A stretch of 45,969 bases of DNA from Shewanella metallivivens (GCF_028750675.1 NZ_JAQQPZ010000010.1:43064-89032); one strand, 5' to 3'; shown: positions 11,164-21,761, counted from the stretch's first letter. Translations and numbers: made by a program. Notes: a model not told the origin generated them from the letters alone.

Positions 11164-11646
11164 TTAACACTTTTTCACGAGTGTGTTAAAGCTATATTGC
11201 AATCCTTTGTCGCTTGTTAAACTTTCTGAATTCTCGATTACCCACGAACCATCATCCCAAGCAGGGAATACCGTATCGCCATCGACATCTAAATCAATCA
11301 TTGTTAAGTACAATACGTCAGCTTGAGACAGCAATTGTTCGTAAAGTTGACCGCCGCCAATAACAACCACCTCAGCACAATCGCCCGCAGCTTTTAGTGC
11401 AGCATCGAAGTCGGTAACACAAGTTACACCGTCGATACTAAGCTGAGGATTACGACTAATCACGATATTATGACGCCCCGGTAAAGGTCGACCAATTGAT
11501 TCATAGGTTTTGCGCCCCATGATCACCGGTTTAGAAAGTGTCATGGCCTTAAAATGGCGTAAGTCTTCCGGTAAATGCCATGGCATTTTGTTGTCCTTAC
11601 CTATGACTCTATTATTGGCCATGGCGGCAATCATTGCGATACGCAT
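11164..11646 (-). CDS. folA: Dihydrofolate reductase
   Basis: A 160-residue enzyme that reduces dihydrofolate to tetrahydrofolate with NADPH; it is the trimethoprim target. Motifs: MIAAMANNRVIGKDNKMPWH at the N terminus, LPEDLRHFKAMT with the catalytic acidic residue, VIMGRKTYESIGRPLPGR with the NADPH-binding arm, and VVIGGGQLYEQLL. Length is normal for the chromosomal type. AAGGAT lies upstream of the ATG. It follows yjjB on the same strand after about 75 bases and could share its transcript, though a separate promoter is possible. Confidence 0.96.
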   Translation of the reverse strand: MRIAMIAAMANNRVIGKDNKMPWHLPEDLRHFKAMTLSKPVIMGRKTYESIGRPLPGRHNIVISRNPQLSIDGVTCVTDFDAALKAAGDCAEVVVIGGGQLYEQLLSQADVLYLTMIDLDVDGDTVFPAWDDGSWVIENSESLTSDKGLQYSFNTLVKKC

Positions 11647-11720
11647 TGAGCTAAATCCTTATTATCTCGAGGAGTAGACGAACAAACTGGTTTACTGAGC
11701 ATTAAGCTCAGTAGAACAAC

Positions 11721-12191
11721 TTAAATAATGGGTCTGGTGCGGTAATACAGCAGGCTCGGTAATGCTAAACCAACAGCCAGAGCACCAAGTATAAACACCG
11801 TTTTAAGGCCGTTTACAATCACCTGTGCAGTAAGCTCCGGACTCACCTGACTTTGAGCCGTTAATTGAATCAGCGCTATCACAGTATTAAATGCGTAAGT
11901 TCCAGGCACCATAGGAATGATAGCCGCGACAGCATACATCAGCGGAGGAGCCAAATGACGCTTAGCAAAACGAATAGTAATCAGTCCTACTAGGGCTGCA
12001 GCAACAAACGTTGCCCATTCAATTGGCATAGAAAATTGCAGGAGCAGGGTTCTTGAGCTGTGACCAATAGCTCCAGCAATGGCACAATAAACTAAATAAC
12101 GTTTAGGCACGTTAAACACCATGGCAAAGCCCACAGCAGGAATAGCAGAGAAAAACGCATCATGGAGCAGTAAATTTAAAAAAGATAACAT
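11721..12191 (-). CDS. yjjB: ThrE-type exporter, small subunit (YjjB-like)
   Basis: A 156-residue, four-to-five-helix membrane protein matching the C-terminal half of the threonine/serine exporter ThrE (ThrE_2/DUF3815). In E. coli the two halves are separate proteins, YjjP and YjjB, reported to export succinate; in other bacteria ThrE exports threonine and serine. The family-like MVPGTYAFNTVIALI segment is present. The gene starts on the base right after the yjjP stop, so the pair is translationally linked. The true substrate here is unknown. Confidence 0.82.
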   Translation of the reverse strand: MLSFLNLLLHDAFFSAIPAVGFAMVFNVPKRYLVYCAIAGAIGHSSRTLLLQFSMPIEWATFVAAALVGLITIRFAKRHLAPPLMYAVAAIIPMVPGTYAFNTVIALIQLTAQSQVSPELTAQVIVNGLKTVFILGALAVGLALPSLLYYRTRPII

Positions 12192-12950
12192 CTAAAAAAT
12201 ACCACCCATTTGCATCGCAATAGTAATGCCAATCACCGATGCTAATGTCAAAAGAGTTGCATGGCCCCAACGTGATATGCCCACATTCATGTGGCCTTTA
12301 ACCATATCAGAAATGGCATTAATCAGCGGAAAGCCGGGAACCAGCATGAGCACACTCGCCGCCATTGCAGCTTGCGGCGTTTGAGTTATTGGCCATAAAT
12401 AACCCATTTGAGCAAAGGCAGTGATCACAAACGCGGTAAGCGAAAAATTGACTAATAAATTAAAGTGACGTGATGCTAAAAATAAACGCACCATCATGCC
12501 AATAGCAGAGGCAAAAAAAGTAATGACGCAAGCGATTAAGTCACCATCAAACAAATGACAAAAGCTAGCACAAGACAAGCCAATCATTGGTACAACGGCA
12601 ATTGCTGGGTAAGATTTAGGTTTGATATGTGCTAAGCGTCGTCTGACTTCATTAGCACCATAAATGCCCTTTTCAGTCAGCAAACAAATACGCTGCAACT
12701 CACATATGACCATCATATTAATGCCATGAGCACGAATGCGTCTCGTGGTAGTAATACAACGTCCATGTACAAGACTCGTGAGAACAAGTGCATTGGAAGA
12801 GATTGATAATTCAATACTGGCAAGCCCGAGAGCCTTACCAAGACGCTGGCTGATCTCTTCAACGAGATCAGACTCAGCACCATAGGCCAACAGTAATTGC
12901 GCACAGCGAACTACAAGGCGGGTAATATCATTTTGGCTATCTGCGTACAC
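12192..12950 (-). CDS. yjjP: ThrE-type exporter, large subunit (YjjP-like)
   Basis: A 252-residue protein with the N-terminal soluble part of the DUF1212/ThrE family (about 1-110: LLAYGAESDLVEEISQRL, then SSNALVLTS) and about five membrane helices after it, with the conserved LVPGFPLINAISDMVKGH loop. It starts with GTG, set by GAGGAT 5-6 bases upstream. It begins 20 bases after the cgtA stop and ends directly at yjjB, so cgtA-yjjP-yjjB probably form one transcript. Together with YjjB it should form an inner-membrane exporter for small organic or amino acids. Confidence 0.82.
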   Translation of the reverse strand: MYADSQNDITRLVVRCAQLLLAYGAESDLVEEISQRLGKALGLASIELSISSNALVLTSLVHGRCITTTRRIRAHGINMMVICELQRICLLTEKGIYGANEVRRRLAHIKPKSYPAIAVVPMIGLSCASFCHLFDGDLIACVITFFASAIGMMVRLFLASRHFNLLVNFSLTAFVITAFAQMGYLWPITQTPQAAMAASVLMLVPGFPLINAISDMVKGHMNVGISRWGHATLLTLASVIGITIAMQMGGIF

Positions 12951-12970
12951 GATATCCTCAAATGAGCAAA

Positions 12971-14155
<1,185 letters not shown>

Positions 14156-14280
14156 TTATTCTGTAATTATAACCCCAAATCAATGGGATTTGCAGGAAAG
14201 CGCTGAAGATAGCATTCATCACGATATCGCCTACTGCATATAAACTAAAATCATCAAACTTCCCACGGAAATTTAATGAT

Positions 14281-14317
14281 ATAAAAAACACAAAAGCCCC
14301 ACCATAGGCAGGGCTTT
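14281..14317 (-). terminator. Terminator after rpmA
   Basis: On the minus strand AAAGCCC pairs with GGGCTTT (plus positions 14311-14317 and 14293-14299), followed by a T-rich run read from 14295 down to 14282. It lies between rpmA and cgtA and should reduce ribosomal-protein transcription into cgtA. Confidence 0.75.
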
Positions 14318-14339
14318 CGAGATCTCGCTTTGTAAAGAA

Positions 14340-14597
<258 letters not shown>

Positions 14598-14610
14598 TTA
14601 GACTCCTAAA

Positions 14611-14922
14611 TTATGCGTTAATCGCAGTGATTTTAACTTCAGTGAACCACTGACGGTGGCCCATCTTCTTGTCGTGGTGCTTACGACGACGGAACTTAAC
14701 GATAGTTACCTTTTCGCCGCGACCGTGGCTTACTACTTCAGCTACGACTTTACCGCCAGCAACTAAAGGAGCACCAACATGTACTGTTTCACCATCAGCG
14801 ATCAATAAAACTTGATCGAACTCTACGGTTTCACCAGTAGCAACTTCTAATTTTTCTAAACGAACTGTATGACCTTCAGCAACACGGTGTTGCTTTCCGC
14901 CACTTTGAAAAACAGCGTACAT
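14611..14922 (-). CDS. rplU: 50S ribosomal protein L21
   Basis: The 103-residue L21 that binds 23S rRNA domain near L20. It starts [17 protein letters not shown] and has the family pattern [15 protein letters not shown] near the C terminus. The frame is open for nine codons further up, but the GGAG at suitable distance and family length favour the ATG at 14922. First gene of the rplU-rpmA operon, with a strong promoter upstream (see 15003-15038). Confidence 0.97.
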   Translation of the reverse strand: MYAVFQSGGKQHRVAEGHTVRLEKLEVATGETVEFDQVLLIADGETVHVGAPLVAGGKVVAEVVSHGRGEKVTIVKFRRRKHHDKKMGHRQWFTEVKITAINA

Positions 14923-15002
14923 AGCTATTTTACTCCAAATGACTAACACGCTAACTCATATAATTGACGAGACTAGGTGCTAAAAAACTTTTAATGACAA
15001 TG

Positions 15003-15038
15003 GGCGCGGATTCTACGCGAAGATTTAGCATCAGGCAA
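15003..15038 (-). promoter_or_regulatory. Promoter of rplU-rpmA
   Basis: Minus strand: TTGCCT (15038-15033), a 17-base spacer and TAGAAT (15015-15010), followed by the GC-rich discriminator CCGCGCCC. The GC-rich discriminator is the kind that makes ribosomal promoters sensitive to ppGpp/DksA, so stringent control is inferred. The rest of the roughly 450-base gap between rplU and ispB shows no gene. Confidence 0.75.
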
Positions 15039-15276
15039 GCCTTAATTTACATTCAAATAAAAAAGACGACATAACCGCACACTATTCATTAATAGCTAAT
15101 GTGCCCTACCTAAAAATTAGCTAATATATGTTGCTTGAAGGGGTTGCGTAAAAACAACCACCTCAATGCTTGATTTAACCTCATTTTGTAGCATTGTTTG
15201 TAGCATTGCGTGCTTAAATAAAGCAACCAAGTACACAATCTGCGTTATGTAACACAAGCTTGGTACAATAGATACT

Positions 15277-15306
15277 TTGAAAAACAGCGTTGATATCCTG
15301 TAAGAT
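15277..15306 (+). promoter_or_regulatory. Putative sigma-70 promoter of ispB
   Basis: TTGAAA (15277-15282), 18 bases, TAAGAT (15301-15306), giving a leader of about 60 bases before the ispB ATG. Strength is only moderate by eye. Confidence 0.45.
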
Positions 15307-15372
15307 ATGCGCTCAAATTCGATATGACTTATTAAGGGTGTAAACCCTGTCGCCCAACAACCAGAGACTATT

Positions 15373-16344
15373 ATGGATTTAAACGCCATTCGTCAACTGG
15401 CTGACACTGATATGCAAGCAGTCAATCAGCTGATATATAAACAACTTGAATCAGATGTAGCCTTAATTAACCAACTCGGTTTTTACATCATCAATGGCGG
15501 CGGTAAACGTTTACGTCCGTTATTATCAGTATTGGCGGCGAAAGTCGTCGATTATCAAGGCGAACAACACCTTAAACTTGCGGCTATTATCGAATTTATC
15601 CACACCGCTTCTTTACTGCATGACGATGTTGTTGATGAATCGACTTTACGCCGTGGTCGCGAAACCGCCAATGCATTATTTGGTAATAGTGCCAGTGTGT
15701 TGGTGGGAGACTTTTTGTATACCCGCTCATTTCAAATGATGACTGAGCTCGACAGTATGAAAGTGCTGAAAGTGCTTGCGCATACCACTAACATTCTTGC
15801 TGAAGGTGAAGTACTGCAGTTAATGAACTGTAATGACCCTAATACCAGCGAAGAAAACTATATGCGGGTAATTTACTGTAAAACAGCCAAGTTATTCGAA
15901 GCTGCCACTCAACTTGCAGGCGTACTTGCCAATGTCACCCCAGAGCAAGAGCAAGCACTCGGCGATTATGGCAAGTTTTTGGGCACCGCATTTCAGCTCA
16001 CTGATGACTTGCTCGATTACACCGCCAATGCCGACGAATTAGGTAAAAACATTGGTGATGATTTAGCTGAAGGCAAGCCAACACTACCATTGATTTATGC
16101 CATGGAACATGGTTCTGATGCAGCTAAAAAGCTCATTAGAGAAGCAATTGAACAAAGTGATGGCACTAAAGCTATCGATGAAATTTTGGCGGCTCTCGAT
16201 GAGTCTGGTGCGTTAGCCTACACCGAAGAAAAAGCTCAATTAGAAGCACAAAAAGCCATTGATGCACTGGCAGTGTTCGATGACAGTGATTATAAACAAG
16301 CATTAATTTCTTTAGCTCACCTATCAGTAAACCGTAACAATTAA
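15373..16344 (+). CDS. ispB: Octaprenyl diphosphate synthase IspB
   Basis: IspB lengthens farnesyl diphosphate with isopentenyl diphosphate to the C40 side chain of ubiquinone and menaquinone. The 323-residue protein has the trans-prenyltransferase motifs: GGGKRLRPLL, the first Asp-rich motif LLHDDVVDESTLRRG, GDFLYTRSF, and the second Asp-rich motif FQLTDDLLDY. The small residues ahead of the first motif allow a long product, in keeping with an octaprenyl enzyme. It lies divergent from rplU, as in E. coli. Its own promoter is likely at 15277-15306. Confidence 0.95.
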   Translation: MDLNAIRQLADTDMQAVNQLIYKQLESDVALINQLGFYIINGGGKRLRPLLSVLAAKVVDYQGEQHLKLAAIIEFIHTASLLHDDVVDESTLRRGRETANALFGNSASVLVGDFLYTRSFQMMTELDSMKVLKVLAHTTNILAEGEVLQLMNCNDPNTSEENYMRVIYCKTAKLFEAATQLAGVLANVTPEQEQALGDYGKFLGTAFQLTDDLLDYTANADELGKNIGDDLAEGKPTLPLIYAMEHGSDAAKKLIREAIEQSDGTKAIDEILAALDESGALAYTEEKAQLEAQKAIDALAVFDDSDYKQALISLAHLSVNRNN

Positions 16345-16350
16345 TCGCCT

Positions 16351-16378
16351 GGCGCATTTAACTGGGGTTGAATGCGCC
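16351..16378. terminator. Hairpin between convergent ispB and ung
   Basis: A 12-pair stem (GGCGCATTTAAC / GTTGAATGCGCC with one G-T pair) and a four-base loop, right after the ispB stop and before the 3' end of ung. It lacks a good T tract, so termination strength is uncertain. Confidence 0.45.
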
Positions 16379-16385
16379 TAAGCGT

Positions 16386-17048
16386 CTACACTTGCCAATC
16401 GATGACCTTATCATTTCTGCCAAGTAAGATTTTGTTAATCTTTGAAAAATGCTGACACCCAAAAAAACCTCGATATGCCGATAATGGCGATGGGTGAGGC
16501 CCGGTTAATACCTCATGCTGCGGTGCCGTGATTAATCGACCCTTTTTAATTGCATGACGCCCCCAAAATACAAAAATAATTGGCCTCGGTTGGGCATTTA
16601 ATAATTTTAATACTTCATCGGTAAAGGTTTCCCAGCCCATTTTTGCATGAGAATGCGCCAGCCCTTGCTCTACGGTTAATACCGTGTTCAACAGCAACAC
16701 GCCCTGCTTCGCCCATCGTGTTAACTCGCCATGTTCTGGCAAACTAAAGCCGTCAATATCATTGCAAAGTTCTTTATACATATTGGCTAATGACGGTGGA
16801 GGCTTAACCCCCTTTTTCACTGAAAAAGACAGCCCATGCGCTTGGTTTGGGCCATGATAAGGGTCTTGCCCTAGTATCACCACCTTCACCTCATTTAATG
16901 GGGTTAAATCAAATGCTGTAAGTACTTCATCACAAGGGGGATATATCACTTTACCTTCAGAGCGCTGTGACGCGATAAACTGTTGCAGCTGTTGATAATA
17001 AGGTTGATTAGCTTGTTGTTCTAGCAAGGCCTTCCAACTGTCTAGCAT
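16386..17048 (-). CDS. ung: Uracil-DNA glycosylase
   Basis: Family 1 uracil-DNA glycosylase, which removes uracil from DNA to start base excision repair. The start at [11 protein letters not shown] (17048) gives 220 residues, the usual length; the open frame continues upstream to an implausible ATG, and GAGAG precedes the chosen start. Motifs: the water-activating loop [39 protein letters not shown] and the DNA-intercalation loop [12 protein letters not shown]. All catalytic residues (Asp of GQDPYH, His of HPSPLS) are present. Confidence 0.97.
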   Translation of the reverse strand: MLDSWKALLEQQANQPYYQQLQQFIASQRSEGKVIYPPCDEVLTAFDLTPLNEVKVVILGQDPYHGPNQAHGLSFSVKKGVKPPPSLANMYKELCNDIDGFSLPEHGELTRWAKQGVLLLNTVLTVEQGLAHSHAKMGWETFTDEVLKLLNAQPRPIIFVFWGRHAIKKGRLITAPQHEVLTGPHPSPLSAYRGFFGCQHFSKINKILLGRNDKVIDWQV

Positions 17049-17246
17049 CGCATACTCTCTAATACATAATAGAAACGGATAAATATGATGCCAAACACGA
17101 GTGGACAAATAAAGCATTGGAATTTATTTGAGATGACATGCGTAAGCGATCTGTCGATTAAGATCCCATTAGTTAATTTTTTTACCTGATATTTTAAATA
17201 GAAATCGTTACACTCGATAGAAACTAACTCACCAAAAGTGGATCTG

Positions 17247-17564
17247 ATGTCTGAAGAAAAAACTGAACTCACCATGTATCAAATAGCCGATCAATTTATT
17301 GCTCTTGCCAATCAATTAAGCCAACAAGAAAATGATATTGGCAAAGTCGGTACCGCGATGAGATTTGCATCAGCACGCTACAACGCATTTGAAGCCGCAA
17401 TTAAGTCAACCGACTTAGCCGCAGAAAAAGACAATGCGCTAGAATGGTTTTCTAACGAATTTAAAGCCATGCTAAATGAAAACTTGGATGACCATATTGC
17501 CCATCCCCCTGTACCAGCACAGCAACCTGCTGATGATAGCGTACAGGTATTTAACGGGGAGTAA
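17247..17564 (+). CDS. DUF3144 family protein
   Basis: A 105-residue acidic soluble protein, no signal peptide or membrane segment. The core MYQIADQFIALANQLSQQEN, then FASARYNAFEAA and ALEWFSNEFKAMLNENLDDH, matches the DUF3144 family of unknown function found across Shewanella, Vibrio and relatives. The tail (HPPVPAQQPADDSVQVF) looks disordered. The ATG at 17247 fits family N termini better than a GTG three codons upstream. It faces ung and is followed by a strong terminator, so it is a single-gene unit. Confidence 0.8.
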   Translation: MSEEKTELTMYQIADQFIALANQLSQQENDIGKVGTAMRFASARYNAFEAAIKSTDLAAEKDNALEWFSNEFKAMLNENLDDHIAHPPVPAQQPADDSVQVFNGE

Positions 17565-17584
17565 CAACCCAGAGTATCAAAGTA

Positions 17585-17610
17585 AAAAAACCATCTTATG
17601 ATGGTTTTTT
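17585..17610. terminator. Bidirectional terminator
   Basis: AAAAAACCATC, loop TTAT, GATGGTTTTTT. The A and T runs serve both the DUF3144 gene and the convergent LysE-type gene. Confidence 0.88.
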
Positions 17611-17625
17611 ACTTTCTTGATTGCA

Positions 17626-18243
17626 TTAAAGCAAAGAATAAATCACTCTTATCGCCAATAAAATCAGCACCACACCAGACAAACGGTCAATTAATTGTGA
17701 CTTTTCACGCAACTTAGGCAATACCGAAGCGTGTGATAACACAAATGCGATGATGGTATACCAAAGACCGTCAACCACTAACGGAGTAAAAACAATTAAC
17801 CCCTGACCAACAGTGGTTTGTGCCGCAAGCACAAACTGGCTAAATAATGCTAAAAAATACAATAAAATCTTAGGATTAAATAATGAAATCGCAATGCCAT
17901 CACGTGCGGCCTCCCATAAATGGCTCGGTTTTCCTGCGGCTAATTTTTGTTGCATCCCCCCTTTAGAGCGCAATGACTGAATCCCTATCCAAGCTAAATA
18001 CAGCGCGCCCACAACGGCAATTGCATTAAACATCATTGGCGAGGCTTTAAGTACCGCTGCTAACCCAAGTAATGTTATTAACGCATAAACACCGATACCA
18101 ATCGAGTGTGCCCAAGCGCATACCACGCCATGTAAGCGGCCTCCACTCAAGGTATGCCTTACTACCATTGCTAAGCTTGGGCCTGGCGACATCGCCCCCA
18201 AACAACAAATGGCCAACAGTCCTAACCAAGCACTAAATGTCAT
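17626..18243 (-). CDS. LysE/RhtB family exporter
   Basis: A 205-residue, six-helix inner-membrane protein of the LysE/RhtB amino-acid exporter family. The first helix ends in the family signature GAMSPGPSLAMVVRHTLSGG, followed by the next helices with GALYLAWIGIQSLRS and the central ISLFNPKILLYFLALFSQF. Members export homoserine, threonine, lysine, leucine or quorum-signal lactones; the substrate here cannot be told. AGAGG lies 6-7 bases before the ATG. It is a single gene between two terminator or promoter regions. Confidence 0.88.
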   Translation of the reverse strand: MTFSAWLGLLAICCLGAMSPGPSLAMVVRHTLSGGRLHGVVCAWAHSIGIGVYALITLLGLAAVLKASPMMFNAIAVVGALYLAWIGIQSLRSKGGMQQKLAAGKPSHLWEAARDGIAISLFNPKILLYFLALFSQFVLAAQTTVGQGLIVFTPLVVDGLWYTIIAFVLSHASVLPKLREKSQLIDRLSGVVLILLAIRVIYSLL

Positions 18244-18335
18244 AACACCTCTGTTTTATTTTTAACAACCAATTAAGCGTGCGCTGCTAATGTAACGCCA
18301 CTTTTGTATTTGATAAAGCAATAACAGAGAAAACC

Positions 18336-18875
18336 ATGACAACAATAATGATGATATTGCTAGGAATTATTTTTGCTGCGGTAGCGGGATTAATGTGGGC
18401 AAAAGTAAAAGGGAATTCGATCCCAACCTTAATTATTATAATGCTAGTCATCATGGGCCTTTGCTTTGCGAGTGTGCTGGCATTTATTAATAAAGGAGAA
18501 GATTATCTCGCTTATCAAGCGCTACGCTGGCAACCACTGCAACCAAATAAAATTCCTCAATACCTCTCGCAAGGTAAATTAGTGTTTGTTGACATTACGG
18601 CCGACTGGTGTGTGCCATGCCAAACAAATAAAGCGAATGTGTTACATCGAGAACAAGTGGTAAATCAATTAAATCAACCTAACATTATCTTAATGCAAGG
18701 TGATTGGACTCAAGCAGATACAGTAATCGAGCAATACATGGGACAACAATCCGTTGCTGGTACACCCTTTAATAAAGTGTATAGCACAGTTTACCCAAAC
18801 GGTATTGAACTCCCTAAAGTATTGATGATAGACGACATACGTTATGCTTTATCACTTGCTCAGCCTCAGAATTGA
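18336..18875 (+). CDS. Membrane-anchored thioredoxin-like protein (DsbD/ScsB C-terminal type)
   Basis: A 179-residue protein with two N-terminal membrane segments (about 1-20 and 30-52) and a thioredoxin-like domain after them, which should face the periplasm. The active site is VFVDITADWCVPCQTNKANV with CVPC, and a cis-proline-type loop VAGTPFNKVY lies at about 145-154. The pattern is like the last domain of DsbD or ScsB, which carries electrons from the membrane to periplasmic disulfide or copper-stress enzymes, but the large electron-transferring membrane core is absent. It may therefore work with a partner coded elsewhere. Not operonic with its neighbours. Confidence 0.75.
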   Translation: MTTIMMILLGIIFAAVAGLMWAKVKGNSIPTLIIIMLVIMGLCFASVLAFINKGEDYLAYQALRWQPLQPNKIPQYLSQGKLVFVDITADWCVPCQTNKANVLHREQVVNQLNQPNIILMQGDWTQADTVIEQYMGQQSVAGTPFNKVYSTVYPNGIELPKVLMIDDIRYALSLAQPQN

Positions 18876-18880
18876 AAAAT

Positions 18881-18908
18881 AAAAAGACTGCCGAAGCAGT
18901 CTTTTTTA
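18881..18908. terminator. Bidirectional terminator
   Basis: AAAAAGACTGC, loop CGAA, GCAGTCTTTTTT. It lies between the convergent thioredoxin-like gene and the TonB-dependent receptor gene and has T tracts in both directions. Confidence 0.88.
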
Positions 18909-18948
18909 TTAAACAGTAACCGTGATTACGGTTAACACATTTTAAGGT

Positions 18949-21537
18949 TTAGAAGCGATAGTTTACACGGCCGTAGTAAAAGCCACCGTTGTAATCAAAT
19001 GGACCACTTTCGTAGTACACCGCACCTAACTCTCCTAAAGTACCGTCTTTAAGCTTTTGCGCTTCTTGATCAAAGATGTTGTTCGCACCAACAGATAACG
19101 TTAAGTTATCCATAACCGCATAACTGACTTCAAGATCGATAGTTACTGCTGCATCCGCAGTTTCTGAACCCCAATCTGATGTATCATCCGCATGCGTTGC
19201 ATAGTATTCACCGAAGTAATTACCACGAACAGACATACTTAAATCATCCCAGCTTTGCGCCCACGTTAACGTTGCACGATGCGCAGGAATACCATCTTCT
19301 AAACGACGTACTTTACCTAAATCAGTTGTGGTTTCGTCAAACTTATCAACCGTAGTGTCTGTCCAGCCATAAGCTAAGCTGAATTTCGCATCACCAGAGA
19401 GCAGATCCATGCTATATGAACCCACAATATCAATACCTTGAGTTGTGGTATCAAAATCATTGGTGTAATAAGTTACCGCAGAAATCAACTCAGGGAACTC
19501 AACACCAGCAGCTCTTAGTGCATCATAGTCACTTTCTTCAACCGAAATTTGGCTAGACTGTGCAATACGACCTGTTACTTCAATATTGTAATAATCAACC
19601 GTTAAGAAAAGGTTTTCATATTCATACACAAAACCTGCTGCATAACTGACAGATTCTTCTGGTTTTAATGTTTCACCACCATAAAACGCTGAAAGCGGGT
19701 TCGTTGGCGGGGCAATAAAGGTCTGGATCAAATCACCATCAACAATTGATGTTTGCGTATTTACTACGTTTTCTTGACCGACCGTTGGAGCACGGAAGCC
19801 CGTACTGTGCGAAGCACGGAAAGATAACGCATCAGTGGCCATATACTGAGCAGTTAACTTATAGTTTAATGTGTCACCAAAGGTAGAAAAATCTTCATAA
19901 CGCAAAGCAACACCAACTAAAAAGTCATTTGTTACATAGGCTTCCATATCAGTATATATACCGATATTATTGCGAGAATTTTTACCTGCAGACTCTGGGC
20001 CAAAGCCTTTAAAGCCATGTGAACCAATGTTAAAGCCTTGATCAGCGTATGGGCCTGCAATCCAAGATGACTCTTCACCTTGACCAATTTCAAATGACTC
20101 TTCACGCCATTCAAAACCGGTTGCAAAGCTAATATCTTCTAGGTTGCCAATAGTGATATAACGATTAAAATCGATGTTAACCGTCGTTTCTACTTGCTCA
20201 TAAGAACCCGTATCAAAATCCGTAGGCGTATCTAACCCCATAGATGGGTTAAGTGAGTTCTTTAAACCAAAGGTCGATTTATTACTACCAGTACCGGCAC
20301 TAACGTCATACATCCACTCGCCAAACGAACCTTTGATACCAGCAAAAAAAGACATATCTTCAATTTTACCAGTAAATTGAGGCGTATAACCGCCAGGACG
20401 AATTTGGTTCATCGAGAAACAATTTGGGTCGGCAACCATCGATTGATAATCAGCAGTTGCTAACACGTTGGGTACATTTGCAGATACATTATTAACCCAC
20501 GAACACGACGCTACACCGTTCTCGGCTAAACCAACATCGCCAACAAGTAAAGTATCACCACCATCTAACGAATAAACGTTACCGCGATTGTGCGGATTAC
20601 GATAATAGAAACCACCCGTTGCTTCACGTGATGACACGTTACCAAATGCGTATAAATGCGTGTTGTCATTAATGTCAAAGCCTGAGTTTACAAATACGGT
20701 AAAATCATCTTCAATTTCTGGGTTACCCCAGGTTTGCGCAGGGTTTTGAATGAACTCGTTACCATCTGTTCCATCGTTACCAAAGGCAATAGCTGCAGCA
20801 TCTGGACGCTGTACACTGCGGCTTGTTGCATCTGCAGTTTTGTATTGCGCACTGATGTTAACAAAGCCATCATCAGTTAACGGTAAGCCGATGTTGCCAT
20901 CAATAGTCGTTGCTGCACCGTCACCTTCGTAGTATTCACCTTGGCTGACAGTGATAGAACCGCCTTCAGAGGCATCTTTTAAAGCAAAGTTCATGACACC
21001 TGCAATGGCATCCGAGCCATACTGCGCTGCTGCGCCATCACGTAGCACTTCCACTTGTTTTAATGCGACACCAGGAATAACTGAAATATCTGGACCTTGA
21101 GCGCCATCGTTAATGCCACCACCTTGGAAAGCAATAACTGAAGCGCGGTGACGACGCTTGCCGTTAACCAAAATAAGCGTACTGTCTGATGGCAAACCAC
21201 GTAAGTTAACTGGACGAACAAGCGTCGCCGCGTCACTGATTGGTTGAGCTCTGGAGTTAAAAGAAGGAACTGAAGTCACTAACATATCGATCATATCAGT
21301 TGAGCCATTCTTTTTGAGGTCGTCACTACTGATGATGTCTACTGGTACCGGTGAGTCACCAACTGAACGAGGTGCCGATCGAGAGCCGACAACAGCGATT
21401 TTTTCAACATTCTCCTTGGCTGTTGCGTCGTCATCAGCAGCAAAAGCTTGGCTGCTTACAACGGTACCGGCAAGCGCGAATGAAATGGCTAAGCTCAATG
21501 AACTAAAGCCGAATTTAGTCTTTTTTGATTGCATCAT
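18949..21537 (-). CDS. TonB-dependent outer-membrane receptor
   Basis: An 862-residue outer-membrane receptor: signal peptide (about 1-33, ending SSQAFA), a plug domain (about 50-170) with VEKIAVVGSRS as a TonB-box-like region, VNLRGLPSDSTLILVNGKRR and VLRDGAAAQYGSDAIAGVMN, and a 22-strand barrel that ends in the required aromatic, YYGRVNYRF. The ligand cannot be read from sequence; there is no Fur box I can see, and instead a perfect CRP site lies about 210 bases upstream, which points to a carbon source or derived nutrient rather than iron. It is divergent from an acyl-CoA ligase gene. A terminator follows. Confidence 0.92.
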   Translation of the reverse strand: MMQSKKTKFGFSSLSLAISFALAGTVVSSQAFAADDDATAKENVEKIAVVGSRSAPRSVGDSPVPVDIISSDDLKKNGSTDMIDMLVTSVPSFNSRAQPISDAATLVRPVNLRGLPSDSTLILVNGKRRHRASVIAFQGGGINDGAQGPDISVIPGVALKQVEVLRDGAAAQYGSDAIAGVMNFALKDASEGGSITVSQGEYYEGDGAATTIDGNIGLPLTDDGFVNISAQYKTADATSRSVQRPDAAAIAFGNDGTDGNEFIQNPAQTWGNPEIEDDFTVFVNSGFDINDNTHLYAFGNVSSREATGGFYYRNPHNRGNVYSLDGGDTLLVGDVGLAENGVASCSWVNNVSANVPNVLATADYQSMVADPNCFSMNQIRPGGYTPQFTGKIEDMSFFAGIKGSFGEWMYDVSAGTGSNKSTFGLKNSLNPSMGLDTPTDFDTGSYEQVETTVNIDFNRYITIGNLEDISFATGFEWREESFEIGQGEESSWIAGPYADQGFNIGSHGFKGFGPESAGKNSRNNIGIYTDMEAYVTNDFLVGVALRYEDFSTFGDTLNYKLTAQYMATDALSFRASHSTGFRAPTVGQENVVNTQTSIVDGDLIQTFIAPPTNPLSAFYGGETLKPEESVSYAAGFVYEYENLFLTVDYYNIEVTGRIAQSSQISVEESDYDALRAAGVEFPELISAVTYYTNDFDTTTQGIDIVGSYSMDLLSGDAKFSLAYGWTDTTVDKFDETTTDLGKVRRLEDGIPAHRATLTWAQSWDDLSMSVRGNYFGEYYATHADDTSDWGSETADAAVTIDLEVSYAVMDNLTLSVGANNIFDQEAQKLKDGTLGELGAVYYESGPFDYNGGFYYGRVNYRF

Positions 21538-21745
21538 TATTATCTTCCCAACTGCTTATTATTTTAGTGTTCGAGTGGTTTTTAGGTGATTCAGCCCTAA
21601 AACCAACCCTTTATTTTGTGAAATGATCCTTATCTCGGTTACATTTTTATAACAACGCAAACACAATTACTAACACTTTCTAAAATAAAATAAGCAGCAT
21701 CTAAATAACAACCCTGTAATTAACCCTGTAAGCCATTGATTTATT

Positions 21746-21761
21746 TGTGATACAGATCACA
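21746..21761. promoter_or_regulatory. CRP binding site in the receptor/acyl-CoA ligase gap
   Basis: TGTGATACAGATCACA, an exact TGTGA-N6-TCACA match. It lies 209 bases before the receptor start (minus strand) and about 237 bases before the ATG chosen for the ligase at 21998. The 460-base gap holds no other gene. Which promoter is controlled cannot be decided by eye. Confidence 0.8.

Noticed and set aside
15117..15389. 90-codon minus-strand frame in the rplU-ispB gap
   Set aside because: It runs over the ispB promoter and start, has no ribosome-binding site and no family resemblance; the gap is better explained by two divergent promoters.
20688..20932. Open frames on both strands inside the TonB-dependent receptor gene
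   Set aside because: Shadow frames of a clear 862-residue receptor; none has a start signal or a familiar motif.
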